DNA of 64,000 nucleotides, from the NCBI RefSeq assembly GCF_002099425.1, contig NW_018343991.1:11971001-12035000 (forward strand), read 5' to 3'. The DNA comes from Phascolarctos cinereus. Its lineage: Eukaryota; Chordata; Mammalia; Diprotodontia; Phascolarctidae. Shown here piece by piece: positions 38,901 to 47,484 of this stretch (position 1 is its first letter; every line of letters begins with the position of its first letter). The notes below the pieces were generated by a model. The model was not told where the DNA came from and did no database searches. It saw only the letters and a program-made list of their open reading frames with translations. Made by a program: the position numbers and the translations under genes.

Positions 38901-41900
38901 GGGGTATTAGGAGGGATTGGTTACTGAACCTGAATCATTTCTTCCCTAGCAAAGAAGATGAATACACTAAGGTCCTGATGCAGCAGCGCAGGGATCAGAT
39001 GGAGCTGATGTCTCTGCTGCACAGCAAGTCTCCGAAGGCCATGGTCAGACTGAGGCAGATGGCTGAGCAGAGTGTGCTGGGGTCTGTCAAAGCTGGAGAG
39101 GGGTTTGAGGACACTTGGAACAAGTGGAAGACATCTGGGGTGCTGGTGAGAGGGGGGCTAGGTCTTCGGGCTCTTGAGGAACCCCAATTACCCTTTTAAA
39201 TCTTCACATGTACCTGTGGTTGTTTCAGAAAAGTGACATCGTTGGAAGCGCATATAAACCGAAGGAGCAGCCACGCCCGCCACCCACTCCACTCTTACCG
39301 CTGAAGTTTATGGCAGACAAAGAGGTCAGAATCCTAGCTAACCAATGTGGGACTGGGGGATGGAGAGGGAAGTTTCTAAGAGCAGAATGAAAAGAGAGGT
39401 AGGCATATTTGATGTCTGACCTGGGTGTGAGTGGGTTCTACCACTCACTAACTGTTATCTTAGGTAAGTCACTTCCCAAGACTAGAGATAACCTTCAGAT
39501 TTCATCAGGTCTTTCCCTCTCTTTCCTGGCAGAACTATATTCAGATATTCAGATGACCAAGTAGAGAGAGAGGGAAAAAGAAAGAGAGAAGGAGAGAGAA
39601 GAGAAAAAGAAGAAAGAAAGAGAAATACTTTGGGATAAGACAAGTAGCCTCACAGGCATGGAGCACTGACTCATTGTTTCATCCACCAGAAAACAGGAGC
39701 TTATGCAAATGCAATAGCCCGAGTTACATTCCTCCTGAATTATTAAAGTAGGACTAATTGAAAACAATAGCAAAGATATAACTCGGGATGACTGTGTACT
39801 TATTCTTAAACATTAGTAGAGATCTGATGCTGATAAAAGTGATGGGGTGGGAAAGGTCCGGAAAGTAGGTTATGGGGCTTGATGAAGAATTGGGAGGAAG
39901 AATGGCAGCTGGCCAACTGAGTTAGTTGGTCAGGCTACAGTATAAGAGAGGAAATCCTAAGGGAGTATCCTGAGTTGGATTACCTTCCATGAACACTGTG
40001 GACTTCGAGTCCTATTTGTGTCTCATACCATCCTGCAAACTAGAGTCAATGAGAGCACAGTGAGGATTCTTTTTATTTGCCCTTGTTAGGGAATTCAGTA
40101 TACCGATAGCTCCAGATGATTGAAACTTACCTCTCTGAACATGGAAACTTTTTATACTTAAGCGAGGTTTGAGCTGTCTTTAAGTTAATTTATTTATTTG
40201 CTAAGTGCCTATGGTTTGCAGGGTCTTGTATTAAATGCTATGCAGAATAGAAAAGCTTAGTTAGGATAATTCCTGTCCTTATAAAACTGTTGGAGACATA
40301 AACGCATAAGTATTGTGTTCAAGTCAGAGATTTCAAGGAATGCAGGCAAAGCCTGACACTAAGTTGAAATAGTTATGCGTTAAAAAAAATTTAAAAAAGA
40401 TATATATGTGTGTATATATGCATGTATATATATATCTCTATATATCTACATGTATGGGTATGTACATATGCATATATGCACATGCACATATGTATCTAAA
40501 TATTGATTTAGTGGATGTACTCACTTGGATAGGACATGTACTTCATTGGTATATTGGGACTCTACATTGGTGTGGTTTTGGGAAATAAAGCTGCATCCTA
40601 TAACTGCAGCCCAGGCAACTGATATTGTCCAGGAAATAGGTTGGTTCTGGATGGCCCAAAGATGTTAGGGGTTATGCAGTTTTATGCTGAGGCAAACAGT
40701 GTTGAAACCTTTTGTAAATGTACCAATTTTAAGGAAAGCAAACCCCAGATACATCTGGACATATGGGTAGAATTCTTATAGGAGTTGGGCTACTTTCATG
40801 GATATCCATTACTTAATCTAGCTGTGCCTCAGAATGCTGTCCCACTTCCTGTGGTGTTGGCTAAAGAGGCCTAAATTAATAATTGTGCATTAGTGTATAA
40901 TTAATACATAATTATGTGTTAATTAATTAATATGTTAATGAACTAATATATAATAAAGACAACTCACATTTCTTTAGACCTCTAAGTCTTACAAAATGTT
41001 TTCTTCACTACAACCCTTTAAGATATTATTATTGTACCATTAGTGACTGTCAGAATCAGGTCTTGGACTTAAAACTCAAGTCTTTGGGCCAAGTTATGTG
41101 TGAGACCTGAGGGGGTGTGGGCGTTAACCACCAGGAGCATCTGGGAGGGCTTCAAGGAGAGGAAGGCGTTTGAGTTGGGCTCCAAGGGTAGGTAGAAATT
41201 CTATGGATATGGAAGGGTAGTGGATAGGTAAAACATTTTTTAATCACTCTGTTTCAGACCTTGGGGATACAAATATAAGTGAACAAGAGAGTTTTTGCTT
41301 ACAAGAAAATGACATTCTAATTTAACTCATAAAGAGAAGCTGGAAAGAGGGGGTTGAGTGGCAGCACATTGTGGTGCCTAGGAAGTGGCATAGGAAAGCG
41401 AGACAAAAAGCTCACCTATAAGAGCCCAAAATTCCAGGGGAAGAGTACAGGGAATAAAAAATGGGAGCAAAGGTATGGAGGCAAGAGAATTTAGGACGTT
41501 TTCTGGGCATAGAGACTAGATCAATTTGGCCAGCCTGTATAAGATGAAACTGTAAAGTTAGGGTGGTGTCAAGTTGTGGGAGGCCTTGAATGCCAGGCAA
41601 AGGAGTTTGTACTTTATGGGTAATAGGGAGCCAATTAAGGTTTTTGAGTAGAGGAGTGACATGAGTAGAGTGAAGGATATGAAAAATTTTTTTGGCAGCA
41701 GTATAAAAGATGACTTGGAAAAGGAAGAAAGTGCATGTAGGAAGACTTGTTAGGAAGCTCTTATAGTAGTCCAAGATGGGTGGTAATGAGGGACTTGAAT
41801 TGTGGCAGTAGGGAAAAAAGAGGAAGGATGAGAGAGATGATACAGAGGTATAATCATCAGGATTTGTTAACTCATGGAGATTAGAAATGAGGAAAAGGGA

Positions 41901-43790
41901 AAAATTAAATATAACCTCAAAAGTTCTAAATTAGAAAACTTTTATAATGTATCATGTTTTCTTTTTTTAATGTATTTTTATTTATTTCATTAAATATTTC
42001 CTAATTGCACATGAGATTTTTTTTTAACATTCATTTAAAAATTTTTTTAATTTGAAATTCCCTCTCTCTTGCTCCCCCCACACCCCTTGAGAAGGCAAGC
42101 AATATGATTTTGATTATACAGGACACACATTTTCCTAAGCAGAGGATATGTTTACCATTTCTTGCTGGCTCTGAGTAGTAATTGTGAATACCAATTATTA
42201 TTCTGGGTTGTGCTATTCTCATGGGCTATTGCTGTGTGTGTATGGTTTCTTGCCCTGACACTTAATGGGTCCTGCCTTCTGGACTTTGTTTATTTCTTCT
42301 GTTTTTTTTTCTGTTATAATTTTTCTCTTTTCCTCATTGTCTAGCTGTCATCTATCACTTCTCACTGATCTCGGTGAATTGCACAACAATCTTTAATAGC
42401 CCTAATGCTTTCTTGTAATTTGCTTAAAAAATATCTACCCTGAGTGTGGAAATGAGATTTCTAAGCTTGTTAGTACAGCATGCACAATAAGTCACAGGAG
42501 CACAGAATGGAGAAATGGGATGGACTTAGAAATCACTTTGTCTAGTTCTCTCATTGTATAGATGAGGAAACCAAATCGTAAAGAGAGCAAATAACTTGCC
42601 CAAGATCACACAGCAAATAAGTGGCAAAGCTGAGACTTTAACTGAAATTTTTAGCCTCTAAATCCAGAGTTTTCTACCAAATTGTGCCGCCACAATAAAT
42701 TCTGAGTGGAGATCTATTATTTCCTAATACCAGAAAGTCCCCAACTCCTATTGAAGGGGAAATAAAATATTAACAAACTATGCAAGGACGTGGTAAAGCT
42801 GTTACTTTACTATTATACTTTACTATGTTGCTATTCTAACAACTACTTGCTGTCCTTGGATAAGAGATCCTGCAGTTTTGTCTAAAAGGACTTTCACAAT
42901 TGTAAAAATATTTGGTCATGTCCCCTTGTCTGCTGTCCAAGTTTGATAATAAATCCTTCCAATTGTATTCTAAAGACTCCCCTTCTCTCCCTTGAATGGT
43001 TCCCCTCTTTCTTTATCACTGTCCTGTAAAACGCTTATCTATTCTAAGTTGTTGAAGAATGTGACTGATTGGTGGTATACTGAAAGGTTATAAAAGCCAT
43101 AGCCATACCCTAGGAAATTGAATCAGTTATCAGTGAGCTCAGCACAATAATAAATCTCCTTGTTTTCAGTTTGGTTTCCTATCTTTGCCCCACATCCAGG
43201 GATGAGTATGTCTCTCTCCAGAGATCAAGAGAATTGCCCAATGTTGGTCCCCCTGCACCCTAGGTCCTCTATGCTGATTTTTTGTCTTTCTCTGGTTTTG
43301 TGGTCAGATCTCGCCTTGGATCTATAGGAGCCTCCCTTGCAAAGACCTGCAAGATTTGACTCAATCCAACATGGCCATCTTGAAAACAACTCAGATTCCT
43401 AGGAAAAAACACGTCTGGTTAGTCACCCAGCAGATCATCAGGAGCCTCTCTATGATCAAACAGATGCCCATGATGGATGCTCCCATCCAGTCACAAAGCC
43501 TCTCTTTCTCCAGCCCATTTTCATCCAAGACTTCCTCGATCACTTCAATATCTTCTTTGAAGCTGTCTTCAATCTCCTCTCTTTCTTCGTTAAAGCAGTC
43601 GTCAGTCTCTTCAGCATCAGCGATCTCAAAGAAACTGTTACATTCTTCCTCAGTATCTTCCAAGAAGAAGGCAACTTCAACTTCTTCTTCATCCACGGCC
43701 ACCAAGTCGTCCATCACGATCAGTTCAGTGCCTTCAGGGAAGTCTTCGACACCAGGCTTAAAGCCTTTGAAGTCAATCCTTAAAGTGTGA
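23822..43790 (+). CDS. EFCAB8: EFCAB8 (WD-repeat protein), 3' part, seven exons
   Basis: This is the C-terminal 479 codons of a WD-repeat protein, joined from seven exons: 23822-24043, 28235-28387, 31045-31213, 37518-37638, 38950-39145, 39229-39324 and 43308-43790. Every junction has AG acceptor and GT donor, and phases run 0,0,1,2,0,0. The first three exons carry WD40 blades ending in YAWSI, LKIWDI and VKAWKI, followed by a GTFG...W motif typical of the WDR49/WDR64/EFCAB8 group. The next part is helical, charged and Gln/Met-rich, then comes a proline patch and a Ser/Lys-rich tail. EF hands and the N-terminal blades would lie upstream of the window. Naming rests on this fold plus the BPIFB neighbour on the same strand, which matches the mammalian EFCAB8 locus. 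A WDR49 or WDR64 relative is the alternative. The molecular function is not known to me; related proteins are linked to testis and cilia, which I only infer here. Confidence 0.8.
24176..24385. repeat. Two abutting L2 3' ends in opposite orientation
   Basis: A (TTCA)n run and CAACAACTACTTTTTACTAA form an antisense L2 end (to about 24,293). It is followed by a sense L2 end (CAAGGGCAAGAATTG...GGTGCCTGGCACATAGTAAG). Confidence 0.65.
24430..26480 (-). mobile_element. Long L2 LINE, antisense
   Basis: The + strand shows the reverse-complement L2 order: CAGTCTGTGCAAAGAAACAG, GTAGCCAATGCAGTTTC, GGCATGTTGAATTTAAGATG, CTGGGAGTCATACACATGG, CAGTGTCAAATTCTACAGAG. These correspond to the L2 3' UTR and ORF2. 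A SINE interrupts it at about 25,022-25,310. The reading frame is decayed. Confidence 0.7.
25022..25280 (+). repeat. Marsupial SINE in L2
   Basis: GCTGAGGGACACAGTAGATA, then GACCTGAGTTCAAATCC and GTGTGACTCTGGGCGAGTCA, ending with the GTATCTGGCCCATAATAGGC tail-type segment. Confidence 0.7.
26481..28234. other. Intron, largely unassigned
   Basis: A 90-base SINE piece lies at 27,133-27,222 (antisense, CACCTGGCTGC end). The rest is ordinary A/T-leaning intron with a G-run at about 27,783. No supported exon or named repeat. Confidence 0.5.
28235..28387 (+). CDS. EFCAB8: EFCAB8 exon b
   Basis: The exon has 51 codons, phase 0 to 0, with acceptor ctggttcctag and donor GAG|gtagga. The product starts IWDIKDYCRL, which completes the WD40 blade begun in the previous exon. 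It continues into a charged linker (EERVAQENIYWNLTRAGN) that probably spans between blades. Confidence 0.85.
28600..29105 (-). repeat. L1 LINE 3' fragment, antisense
   Basis: CACAATAGTATTCCATTATA and ATTTGTTCAGACATTCCCTA, followed by TTGATGGGTATTCCC, mark the antisense end of L1 ORF2. The C/T-rich stretch at 28,630 is its 3' UTR. Confidence 0.75.
29238..29515 (+). repeat. Marsupial SINE, long form
   Basis: GACAGCTCAGTGGAGCAGAG, ACCTGAGTTCAAATGAAG, TGTGACCCTGGGCAAGTCAC and CACAGTGCCTGGCTCATAAT occur in order, ending in an ATTATT run. Confidence 0.75.
29962..30240 (+). pseudogene. 7SL (SRP) RNA retropseudogene
   Basis: A near full-length match to signal recognition particle RNA. The Alu-domain start TCTGGGCATAGTGG (7SL GCCGGGCGCGGTGG) and CAGCAATTGGGGAGGCTGAG come first. 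Next are ACTAAGTTTGACATCA, GATTGCCTAAGTGG, AGCAAGTCAAAGCTCC and TGCTGATCTCTAGTGGGAT of the S domain, and then the closing CCAGCCTAAG. An A-tail (TTAAAAAAATAAAG) follows. Flanks taaagtcaatagt and taaagtgaattat look like a degenerate target duplication, which points to L1-type retroposition. Several substitutions make a functional RNA unlikely. It is not a SINE-length piece, since the S domain is present. Confidence 0.85.
30500..30720. repeat. Opposed L2 3' ends
   Basis: A sense L2 end (AATGTGCCTAGGATATAGTAGG) is followed by an antisense end (AACAAATACTTATTAAGTTT, then ACAACGTTCCTCTTCCCAAG). Confidence 0.55.
30722..30880 (-). repeat. MIR SINE
   Basis: The + strand shows CCCCATTTTACAGATAAGTA, then the degraded core with TGTAACTTTACACAGGGAAT. 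Confidence 0.55.
31045..31213 (+). CDS. EFCAB8: EFCAB8 exon c (last WD40 blade)
   Basis: The exon has 56 codons plus one base, with acceptor tctcccatag and donor ATTG|gtatgg. It contains a classical blade: SWQAH at the start, GVTDVAF, then SAGADFNVKAWKISGEAI. The hanging G joins GA of the next exon to make Gly in GTFG. Confidence 0.85.
31225..31700 (-). repeat. L1 LINE 3' fragment, antisense
   Basis: Contains AAGCAAAACACATTCCTGAT and TGGCACAATTTCATTACATT, degraded versions of the antisense L1 segment found at 21.4 and 28.9 kb. It starts only about 10 bases after exon c. Confidence 0.6.
32655..32870 (+). repeat. MIR-type SINE
   Basis: GAGAGACCTGAGTTCTTCTC, TTTTGTGACTTTGGGCAAAC and TTTCTGGGCCTCAGTTTC form the sense MIR-like core. 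Confidence 0.55.
33090..34470 (-). mobile_element. L1 LINE 3' half, antisense
   Basis: Runs from 3' UTR-like sequence through antisense ORF2 end (TTAGCTGTTCCCCAATTGAT, AGTGGCATTGCTGGGTCAAA, TTCCAAATGGTTTTTAAGAA, CAGCTTTGCCAATTTGATAG). It resumes after the SINE at 34,022-34,256 with CATATCTTCTGGCCATTTAT. An (AC)n run occurs at 33,650-33,680. Confidence 0.75.
34022..34256 (+). repeat. Marsupial SINE, long form, nested in L1
   Basis: GCAGTTAGGTGGTGCAGTGT, ACCTGAGCTGAAATTCGG, GTGTGACCCTGGGCAAGTCA, GGAAATGGCAAACCACTCCA and AAGAGTTAGACATGACTGA occur in order. Confidence 0.85.
34471..37200 (-). mobile_element. Probable older LINE (L1-like 5' part), antisense
   Basis: The antisense strand near 35,500-35,640 reads like the end of an L1 ORF1 (short pieces ENIH, FKMKIS). 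Positions 36,590-37,190 look like a G/C-richer L1 5' UTR. Positions 34,470-35,240 are not assigned. A SINE with a long CTTT tail sits in it. The junction with the 3' half at 34,470 implies loss of most of ORF2, or two separate elements. Confidence 0.4.
35647..36115 (-). repeat. Marsupial SINE with (CTTT)n tail and target duplication
   Basis: The body is 35,962-36,098 (GCTGCCCC end). Its 3' tail, on this strand, is about 300 bases of CTTT/CCTT (35,655-35,955). The flank ctaagtcatttttctt occurs on both sides, a clean target-site duplication of about 16 bases. Confidence 0.9.
37518..37638 (+). CDS. EFCAB8: EFCAB8 exon d
   Basis: The acceptor is taatctcag and the donor is GGGA|gtgagt. Joined to the G of the previous exon it reads GTFGLCLWRKLVPAG, then KTDFYQKPSITELI and VPEIKEVPEWD. 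A GTFG...W segment directly after the last blade is characteristic of this protein group. That is why I chose this acceptor over the internal CAG 49 bases downstream. The exon sits after a 6.3-kb intron filled with antisense L1-like sequence. Confidence 0.75.
37842..37955 (+). repeat. (TATATG)n then (GA)n
   Basis: A TATG/TATA run is followed by GA and a short GT run. It sits about 200 bases after exon d. Confidence 0.85.
38213..38375 (-). repeat. Marsupial SINE, short form
   Basis: Antisense element with poly-T tail at 38,213 and a GCTGCCC end at 38,360. Flanks tagtgactcttt and tagtgacttttt are a target duplication. Confidence 0.85.
38950..39145 (+). CDS. EFCAB8: EFCAB8 exon e (helical region)
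   Basis: The exon has 66 codons once two bases of exon d are added. The acceptor is tcttccctag and the donor is CTG|gtgaga. It encodes KEDEYTKVLMQQRRDQMELM and then LLHSKSPKAMVRLRQMAEQS, a charged, likely alpha-helical stretch, followed by GFEDTWNKWK. It contains no blade motif. Confidence 0.85.
39229..39324 (+). CDS. EFCAB8: EFCAB8 exon f (proline patch)
   Basis: The exon has 32 codons, phase 0 to 0, and follows a very short 83-bp intron. Acceptor is tggttgtttcag. It encodes KSDIVGSAYKPKEQPRPPPT and then PLLPLKFMADKE. The chosen donor is GAG|gtcaga, which is weak because it has C at intron position +3. Read-through would add 21 codons and stop at about 39,388. Confidence 0.75.
39325..41240. 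other. Intron f, first part, unassigned
   Basis: A/T-rich intron with a GA tract near 39,560-39,625 and a TATATG/CATATG microsatellite at 40,398-40,500. No supported exon. Confidence 0.5.
41240..41900 (-). mobile_element. L2 LINE, antisense
   Basis: Reverse-complement L2 order: AGCAAAGGTATGGAGGCAAG, GTGGGAGGCCTTGAATGCCA, AATAGGGAGCCAATTAAGGT, AGAGGAGTGACATGAGTAGA, TCTTATAGTAGTCCAAGATG. Confidence 0.7.
41955..42180 (-). repeat. L1 3' UTR fragment, antisense
   Basis: TTTATTTATTTCATTAAATA, the C/T-rich CTCTCTCTTGCTCC, then GAGAAGGCAAGCAATATGAT, matching the other antisense L1 tails here. Confidence 0.6.
42490..42690 (-). repeat. MIR SINE
   Basis: ATAGATGAGGAAACCAAATC, AACTTGCCCAAGATCACACA and GTGGCAAAGCTGAGACTT form a reverse-complement MIR. 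Confidence 0.7.
42700..43260 (+). mobile_element. Probable solo LTR of an endogenous retrovirus
   Basis: About 550 bases with LTR-like layout in the sense direction: a TATA-type box (GGTTATAAAAGCC) near 43,088, an AATAAA-type signal (ACAATAATAAATCTCC) near 43,150, then a T/C-rich U5-like stretch. No internal viral genes adjoin it, so it would be a solo LTR. The family is probably gammaretrovirus-like (ERV1), the edges are approximate, and it is a fossil. An ordinary intron is the alternative. Confidence 0.4.
43308..43790 (+). CDS. EFCAB8: EFCAB8 terminal coding exon, Ser/Lys-rich tail
   Basis: The exon has 160 codons plus a TGA. Acceptor ctctggttttgtggtcag follows a good pyrimidine tract, and phase 0 matches exon f. 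The start, ISPWIYRSLPCKDLQDLTQS, looks like ordinary protein. From about codon 60 it becomes Ser/Lys/Thr-rich with repeated SSLK and SSVSS motifs, ending KPLKSILKV. The same segment is also open in a second + frame and on the - strand, so the tail's reading frame is less certain than the splice site. An AATAAA lies about 206 bases after the stop. Confidence 0.6.
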   Translation: MSPWIYRSLPCKDLQDLTQSNMAILKTTQIPRKKHVWLVTQQIIRSLSMIKQMPMMDAPIQSQSLSFSSPFSSKTSSITSISSLKLSSISSLSSLKQSSVSSASAISKKLLHSSSVSSKKKATSTSSSSTATKSSITISSVPSGKSSTPGLKPLKSILKV

Positions 43791-44030
43791 CCTGGTTAGG
43801 AAGCCAGCCCAGGCCCGTTCTCTCAGTGAAGCTGCCAGCCCATTGAGATGAATGTAAGAAATGGATGGACTCTTGGCTCACTTTATCAGACCAATTAAAA
43901 TGTGGGCTTGGTTGCCCCACTCTACCCCAACATCCCCTCCCAGAATTATTCCCCTCTCCCATTGAGACCTATGTGTTACTTCTTCAGGAGAGAGAAATAA
44001 ATTTTCTTTTGGGGTTCCTTCGTGCTCCCA
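43791..44030 (+). promoter_or_regulatory. EFCAB8: EFCAB8 3' UTR and poly(A) signal
   Basis: The canonical AATAAA is at 43,996-44,001, about 206 bases past the TGA. A T-rich then G/T-rich stretch (ttttcttttggggtt) follows within 20 bases, as expected for a cleavage-stimulating element. The exact cleavage site is inferred. Confidence 0.6.
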
Positions 44031-44379
44031 GATTAGGTTGTATTATCCCAGGAGGTGTGGGGAGAGGGAGGAGCCTTTTTCTGAGAGGGATGGATCATAG
44101 TATCATCCTGGACCCAGAGTTCCCACATAACTCACTAATGGGGCCATGTTGATGTCTGATGTGACCATGTACATGGTCTAGGGACAGAGAATATAGCTCT
44201 GTGCCAGAGTCTTTAAAAAGTTTGCCAGATTTTTTTTGAGTCCTCTGTTAATCAAGAATATTTTGACACTGGTCTCTTGGCTGTTCCACAAACAAGACAT
44301 TCCATCTCTTGGCTCTGGTCATTTCTCTGGCTGTCCCCCATTTTCTAGAATGTTCTCCCTGCTCTGTTCTGTCTGCTGA

Positions 44380-44660
44380 TATTCCCTAGCTTCTTTGAAG
44401 TCCCAACTAAGATTCCATCTTTTACTGGAAGCCTTCCCCATTCCCTCTTAATTCTAGTGCTTTCCCTCTATTTTCTATTTATCCCTCACATAGTTTGCTT
44501 TGTATATATTTGTCTGCATGTTGTCTCCCCCATTAAATTGTAAGCTCCTGGAGGGCAGAGACCGTCTTTTGCCTCTCTTTGTATCTCCAACATTTAGAAG
44601 AGTGTTTTTCAGGTAGTAGGAGCTTAACAAATTTTATTGAGTGAGTGATTGATTGATTTT
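44380..44660 (+). repeat. L2 LINE 3' end
   Basis: GAAGTCCCAACTAAGATTCC, ATTAAATTGTAAGCTCCTGG, AGGGCAGAGACCGTC and the GAGTGAGTGATTGATTGAT tail are the L2 3' end in sense. Confidence 0.8.
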
Positions 44661-44739
44661 AAAATATCTCAGGCCTGAAGGTGGGATTGGTTCAAGGGAG
44701 GGGCAAGGTCAATATGGAATGGAATGGTCAGGGAAAATA

Positions 44740-44885
44740 TTATTGGGGTGGGGAAAACATTGGATTTAGAGTCAGAAATCCTGATTTTGAATTATATATT
44801 TTGGGCAAGCAATTTCCTCAGTTTTGGTCTCAGTTTTTTCATGTGGAAAATTAAGAGGGCTGGACTCAGTGATCCTACAGATCTC
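44740..44885 (+). repeat. MIR-type SINE
   Basis: TTTTGGGCAAGCAATTTCC and GGGCTGGACTCAGTGATCC mark the sense core and 3' part. Confidence 0.6.
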
Positions 44886-45704
44886 TTGAAACTCACACAT
44901 ATGTTCTAGATGTGACAGAAGAATAGCCTGAGGGGTGGGGATTGGTGGTAGAAGGCAGATGGTAATTTCTGTCCATTTAATATTGTTGGGGATGGGGAGG
45001 GGGCATATAGATTGATGGCATATACATGATTCTCTGATCTCTTTTTTGTTTTTAAGTACCAGCTGGGGGGGAATTTCAGCCTAATTTGCTCTTTTTGGGG
45101 CCTTCTAGGATCTTGCCCAGCAGTCATGAGTCATATCAATTATGTTGATAATTTGCCATACAATGTGGAAGGCTTATAGAAGCTGAGTTGGAGAGCATCT
45201 CAGGTCCCATTTAACTACTTAATGTAGGAATCTCCACTGTATTACCCTGATGATATTCCTCTAGCTTTAAAAATTCCCAGTGTTTGGGGATTACCCTTTC
45301 AGGCATTCCATTCCATTGACAGATGGCCCTGAGGGTTAAGAAGTTTTTCCTTCACATTAAACCCAAATCTACCTCTTTGTAACTCCTCAAACTGGTCTTA
45401 GTAGTTCTTCTAGGGATACCCAGAGCAAATCCAACTGCAGTGAGATGAGAAAAGAGGGTGGGGAACCTTGGGCCTCACTATGTCTATAAATCCCCTAAAA
45501 CTTATATAGACACTAGAATAATTTTGTGATTCTAAATACTGATAAGGGAAACACCTGGGCTCCACCAAACACAGGGACAATATAGTTCCAGCCAACTCCT
45601 GTGGCCTGGGGGAAATATTCAGGGAAGTCTGTTGCTTCAGATTGGAACAAGTCTCCTCTACCCTGGATAAACCCTGTGGACTCACGACCCACTCCTAGGC
45701 TAAC
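44886..45704. other. Intergenic sequence after EFCAB8, unassigned
   Basis: No gene or SUN-domain exon recognised on either strand. Only old, unnameable repeat-like sequence. Confidence 0.5.
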
Positions 45705-45905
45705 GGTGTTTTTTGAGGCAACTGGGTGGCTGTGGATTGTTTTAATCCAGCTCTGGATTTAGAGAGCCTAGATTCAGAGCTCACCTTTTATACTTCTGTG
45801 CAATCTCATGCAAGTCACATCACTTCCCTGGGCCTTAGTTTTCTCATCTGTAAAGTGGGCTAGATGGCCTCTGACATCCCTTTTAGCTTGAACTCTATGA
45901 TCCTA
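45705..45905 (+). repeat. Marsupial/MIR-type SINE, diverged
   Basis: GAGGCAACTGGGTGGCTGTG, GCAATCTCATGCAAGTCACA, AGTTTTCTCATCTGTAAAGT and GGCTAGATGGCCTCTGACAT. Confidence 0.65.
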
Positions 45906-46432
45906 AAGTCCTCCCTGTCCTGAAGGAATCAGCTGGTCCGTCTGGTCTGATTGTGCTGTTGTTCCCTAAGAAGCATACACTCCATGCCTCTGTTGTGAGA
46001 CCTAGGGTGAGGGTAGAAATAATGGTTGTGGTTTATAGATACACCTGGTGAGTATCATTGGTTATGTGAAGCCTTTGCCATTCTTGCCAAAAATTCTCCT
46101 GCCCAGACCCTTCCCTTACTTGGCTTTAGGCATAGCACATCTTCATTTCTCCTCAAGATAATGTTTACAAAATATAATTAAAGGTAAGTTACATGAACTT
46201 TAAATAATTCTCTAGACCCCTCACAGGGTATGGATCTGTAAGTACAGAGGCCAGAGTGGGTATAGTTGTAGGGAGTGGAGTATAAAGTACAGCTGTAGGT
46301 TGGAGGCATTGTAGGGGCAGAAGTGGGAGTAGCAGATGTTGGGGGTATGGAGATAGAGCAGATGTGAAGTTGTAGGGGGGTTAGAGCTATATGTGGTGGG
46401 GGAGTGGTTAGGACTGAGTTGTAGGTAAGGGT

Positions 46433-46459
46433 GCTGCTGCTGCTGCTGCTGCTGCTGCA
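46433..46459 (+). repeat. (GCT)9 microsatellite
   Basis: Nine GCT units in a G-rich intergenic stretch. Confidence 0.95.
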
Positions 46460-46534
46460 GCTGGTGGTGGGAGGCAGAGTGATGGGGAGATGTCTGGGGG
46501 AGAAATGAAAGCTTTGGAGGGGGCCATTTAAATT

Positions 46535-46824
46535 TTACCTCATCATAGGATTTTAGATCTGTAATGGATCCTAGAGCTTACCCAGTCTTCCAGATGAGGA
46601 AACCAGGGATCAGAGAGGTAAGTGTTTTGGCTAAGGTCACACACATAAGTAGTATGAGTCAGCCAACAAGCATTTATTGAGTGCTTACTGTGTGTCAGAC
46701 ACTGTGCTAAGCTCTGGGGATACAAAGAAAAATAAAAGACAGTCTTCTTTCAAGGAGCTCATAGCCTAATGGGGAAGACAGCATGCAAATAACTATACAT
46801 CTATATGTATGTGTGTATACATAC

Positions 46825-46858
<34 letters not shown>

Positions 46859-47475
46859 ATATATGTATGTATATGTTTATTTTTGTTTAGTCATTTTTCA
46901 GTCATTTCCAATTCTTTATGATCTCAGTTGGGGGGTTTTCTTGGCAAAAGATACTGGAGTAGTTTGCCATTACCTTCTCTAGCTCATTTTACAGATGAGA
47001 AAACTGAGACAAACAGGGTTAAATGACTCCCCCAGGGTCACAAAGCTAGTAAGTGTGTGAGTCCAGATTTAAACTCCAGGTTTATGGTGCCACTTAGCTA
47101 TTTATCTTATACAGGATAAATTGAAGATAATCAACAAAGGGAAGGCACTAGCATTAAAAGGGATTGGGACAGGCTTCTTGTAGAAGGTGGGATTTTAGTT
47201 AAGACCTGAAAGAAACCAGGGAGGCCAGGAGATGGAGATGAGAGAATTCCAGATATGAGGAACAGTCAGCAAAAGTGTTTGGGCTCAGGAGATAGAGTGT
47301 TTTGTGAGAAGGACAGCAAAGAAGTCAGTGTCGTCAGATCCCAGCATATGATTGTAGAGAGGGGTGATGGAGAGTAAGGTGGAAGAACATTGGAAAGGTA
47401 GGAGGAGAGGGGGCCAGGTTATGAAGGGTTTTGAATGCCAAATAGATAAACTGAGAACTGAGAAAGACCTTAGCT
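46535..47475 (-). mobile_element. MIR plus L2 LINE 3' part, antisense, split by a SINE
   Basis: A MIR at 46,535-46,660 abuts the L2 start (CAACAAGCATTTATTGAGTG, GACACTGTGCTAAGCTCTGG). A TA-rich microsatellite at 46,805-46,880 and an antisense SINE at 46,883-47,106 follow. The L2 resumes at about 47,107 and runs to GAAGGGTTTTGAATGCCAAA. Confidence 0.75.
46883..47106 (-). repeat. Marsupial SINE, long form, nested in L2
   Basis: The + strand shows CAGTCATTTCCAATTCTTTA, then GATACTGGAGTAGTTTGCCA, CCAGGGTCACAAAGCTAGTA and a degraded CCACTTAGC end. Confidence 0.8.
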
Positions 47476-47484
47476 TAAAAGGGC

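Noticed and set aside
45410-45685. 91-codon - strand ORF as a SUN5 exon
   Set aside because: No SUN-domain motif, no splice sites in register, and composition like random intergenic DNA.
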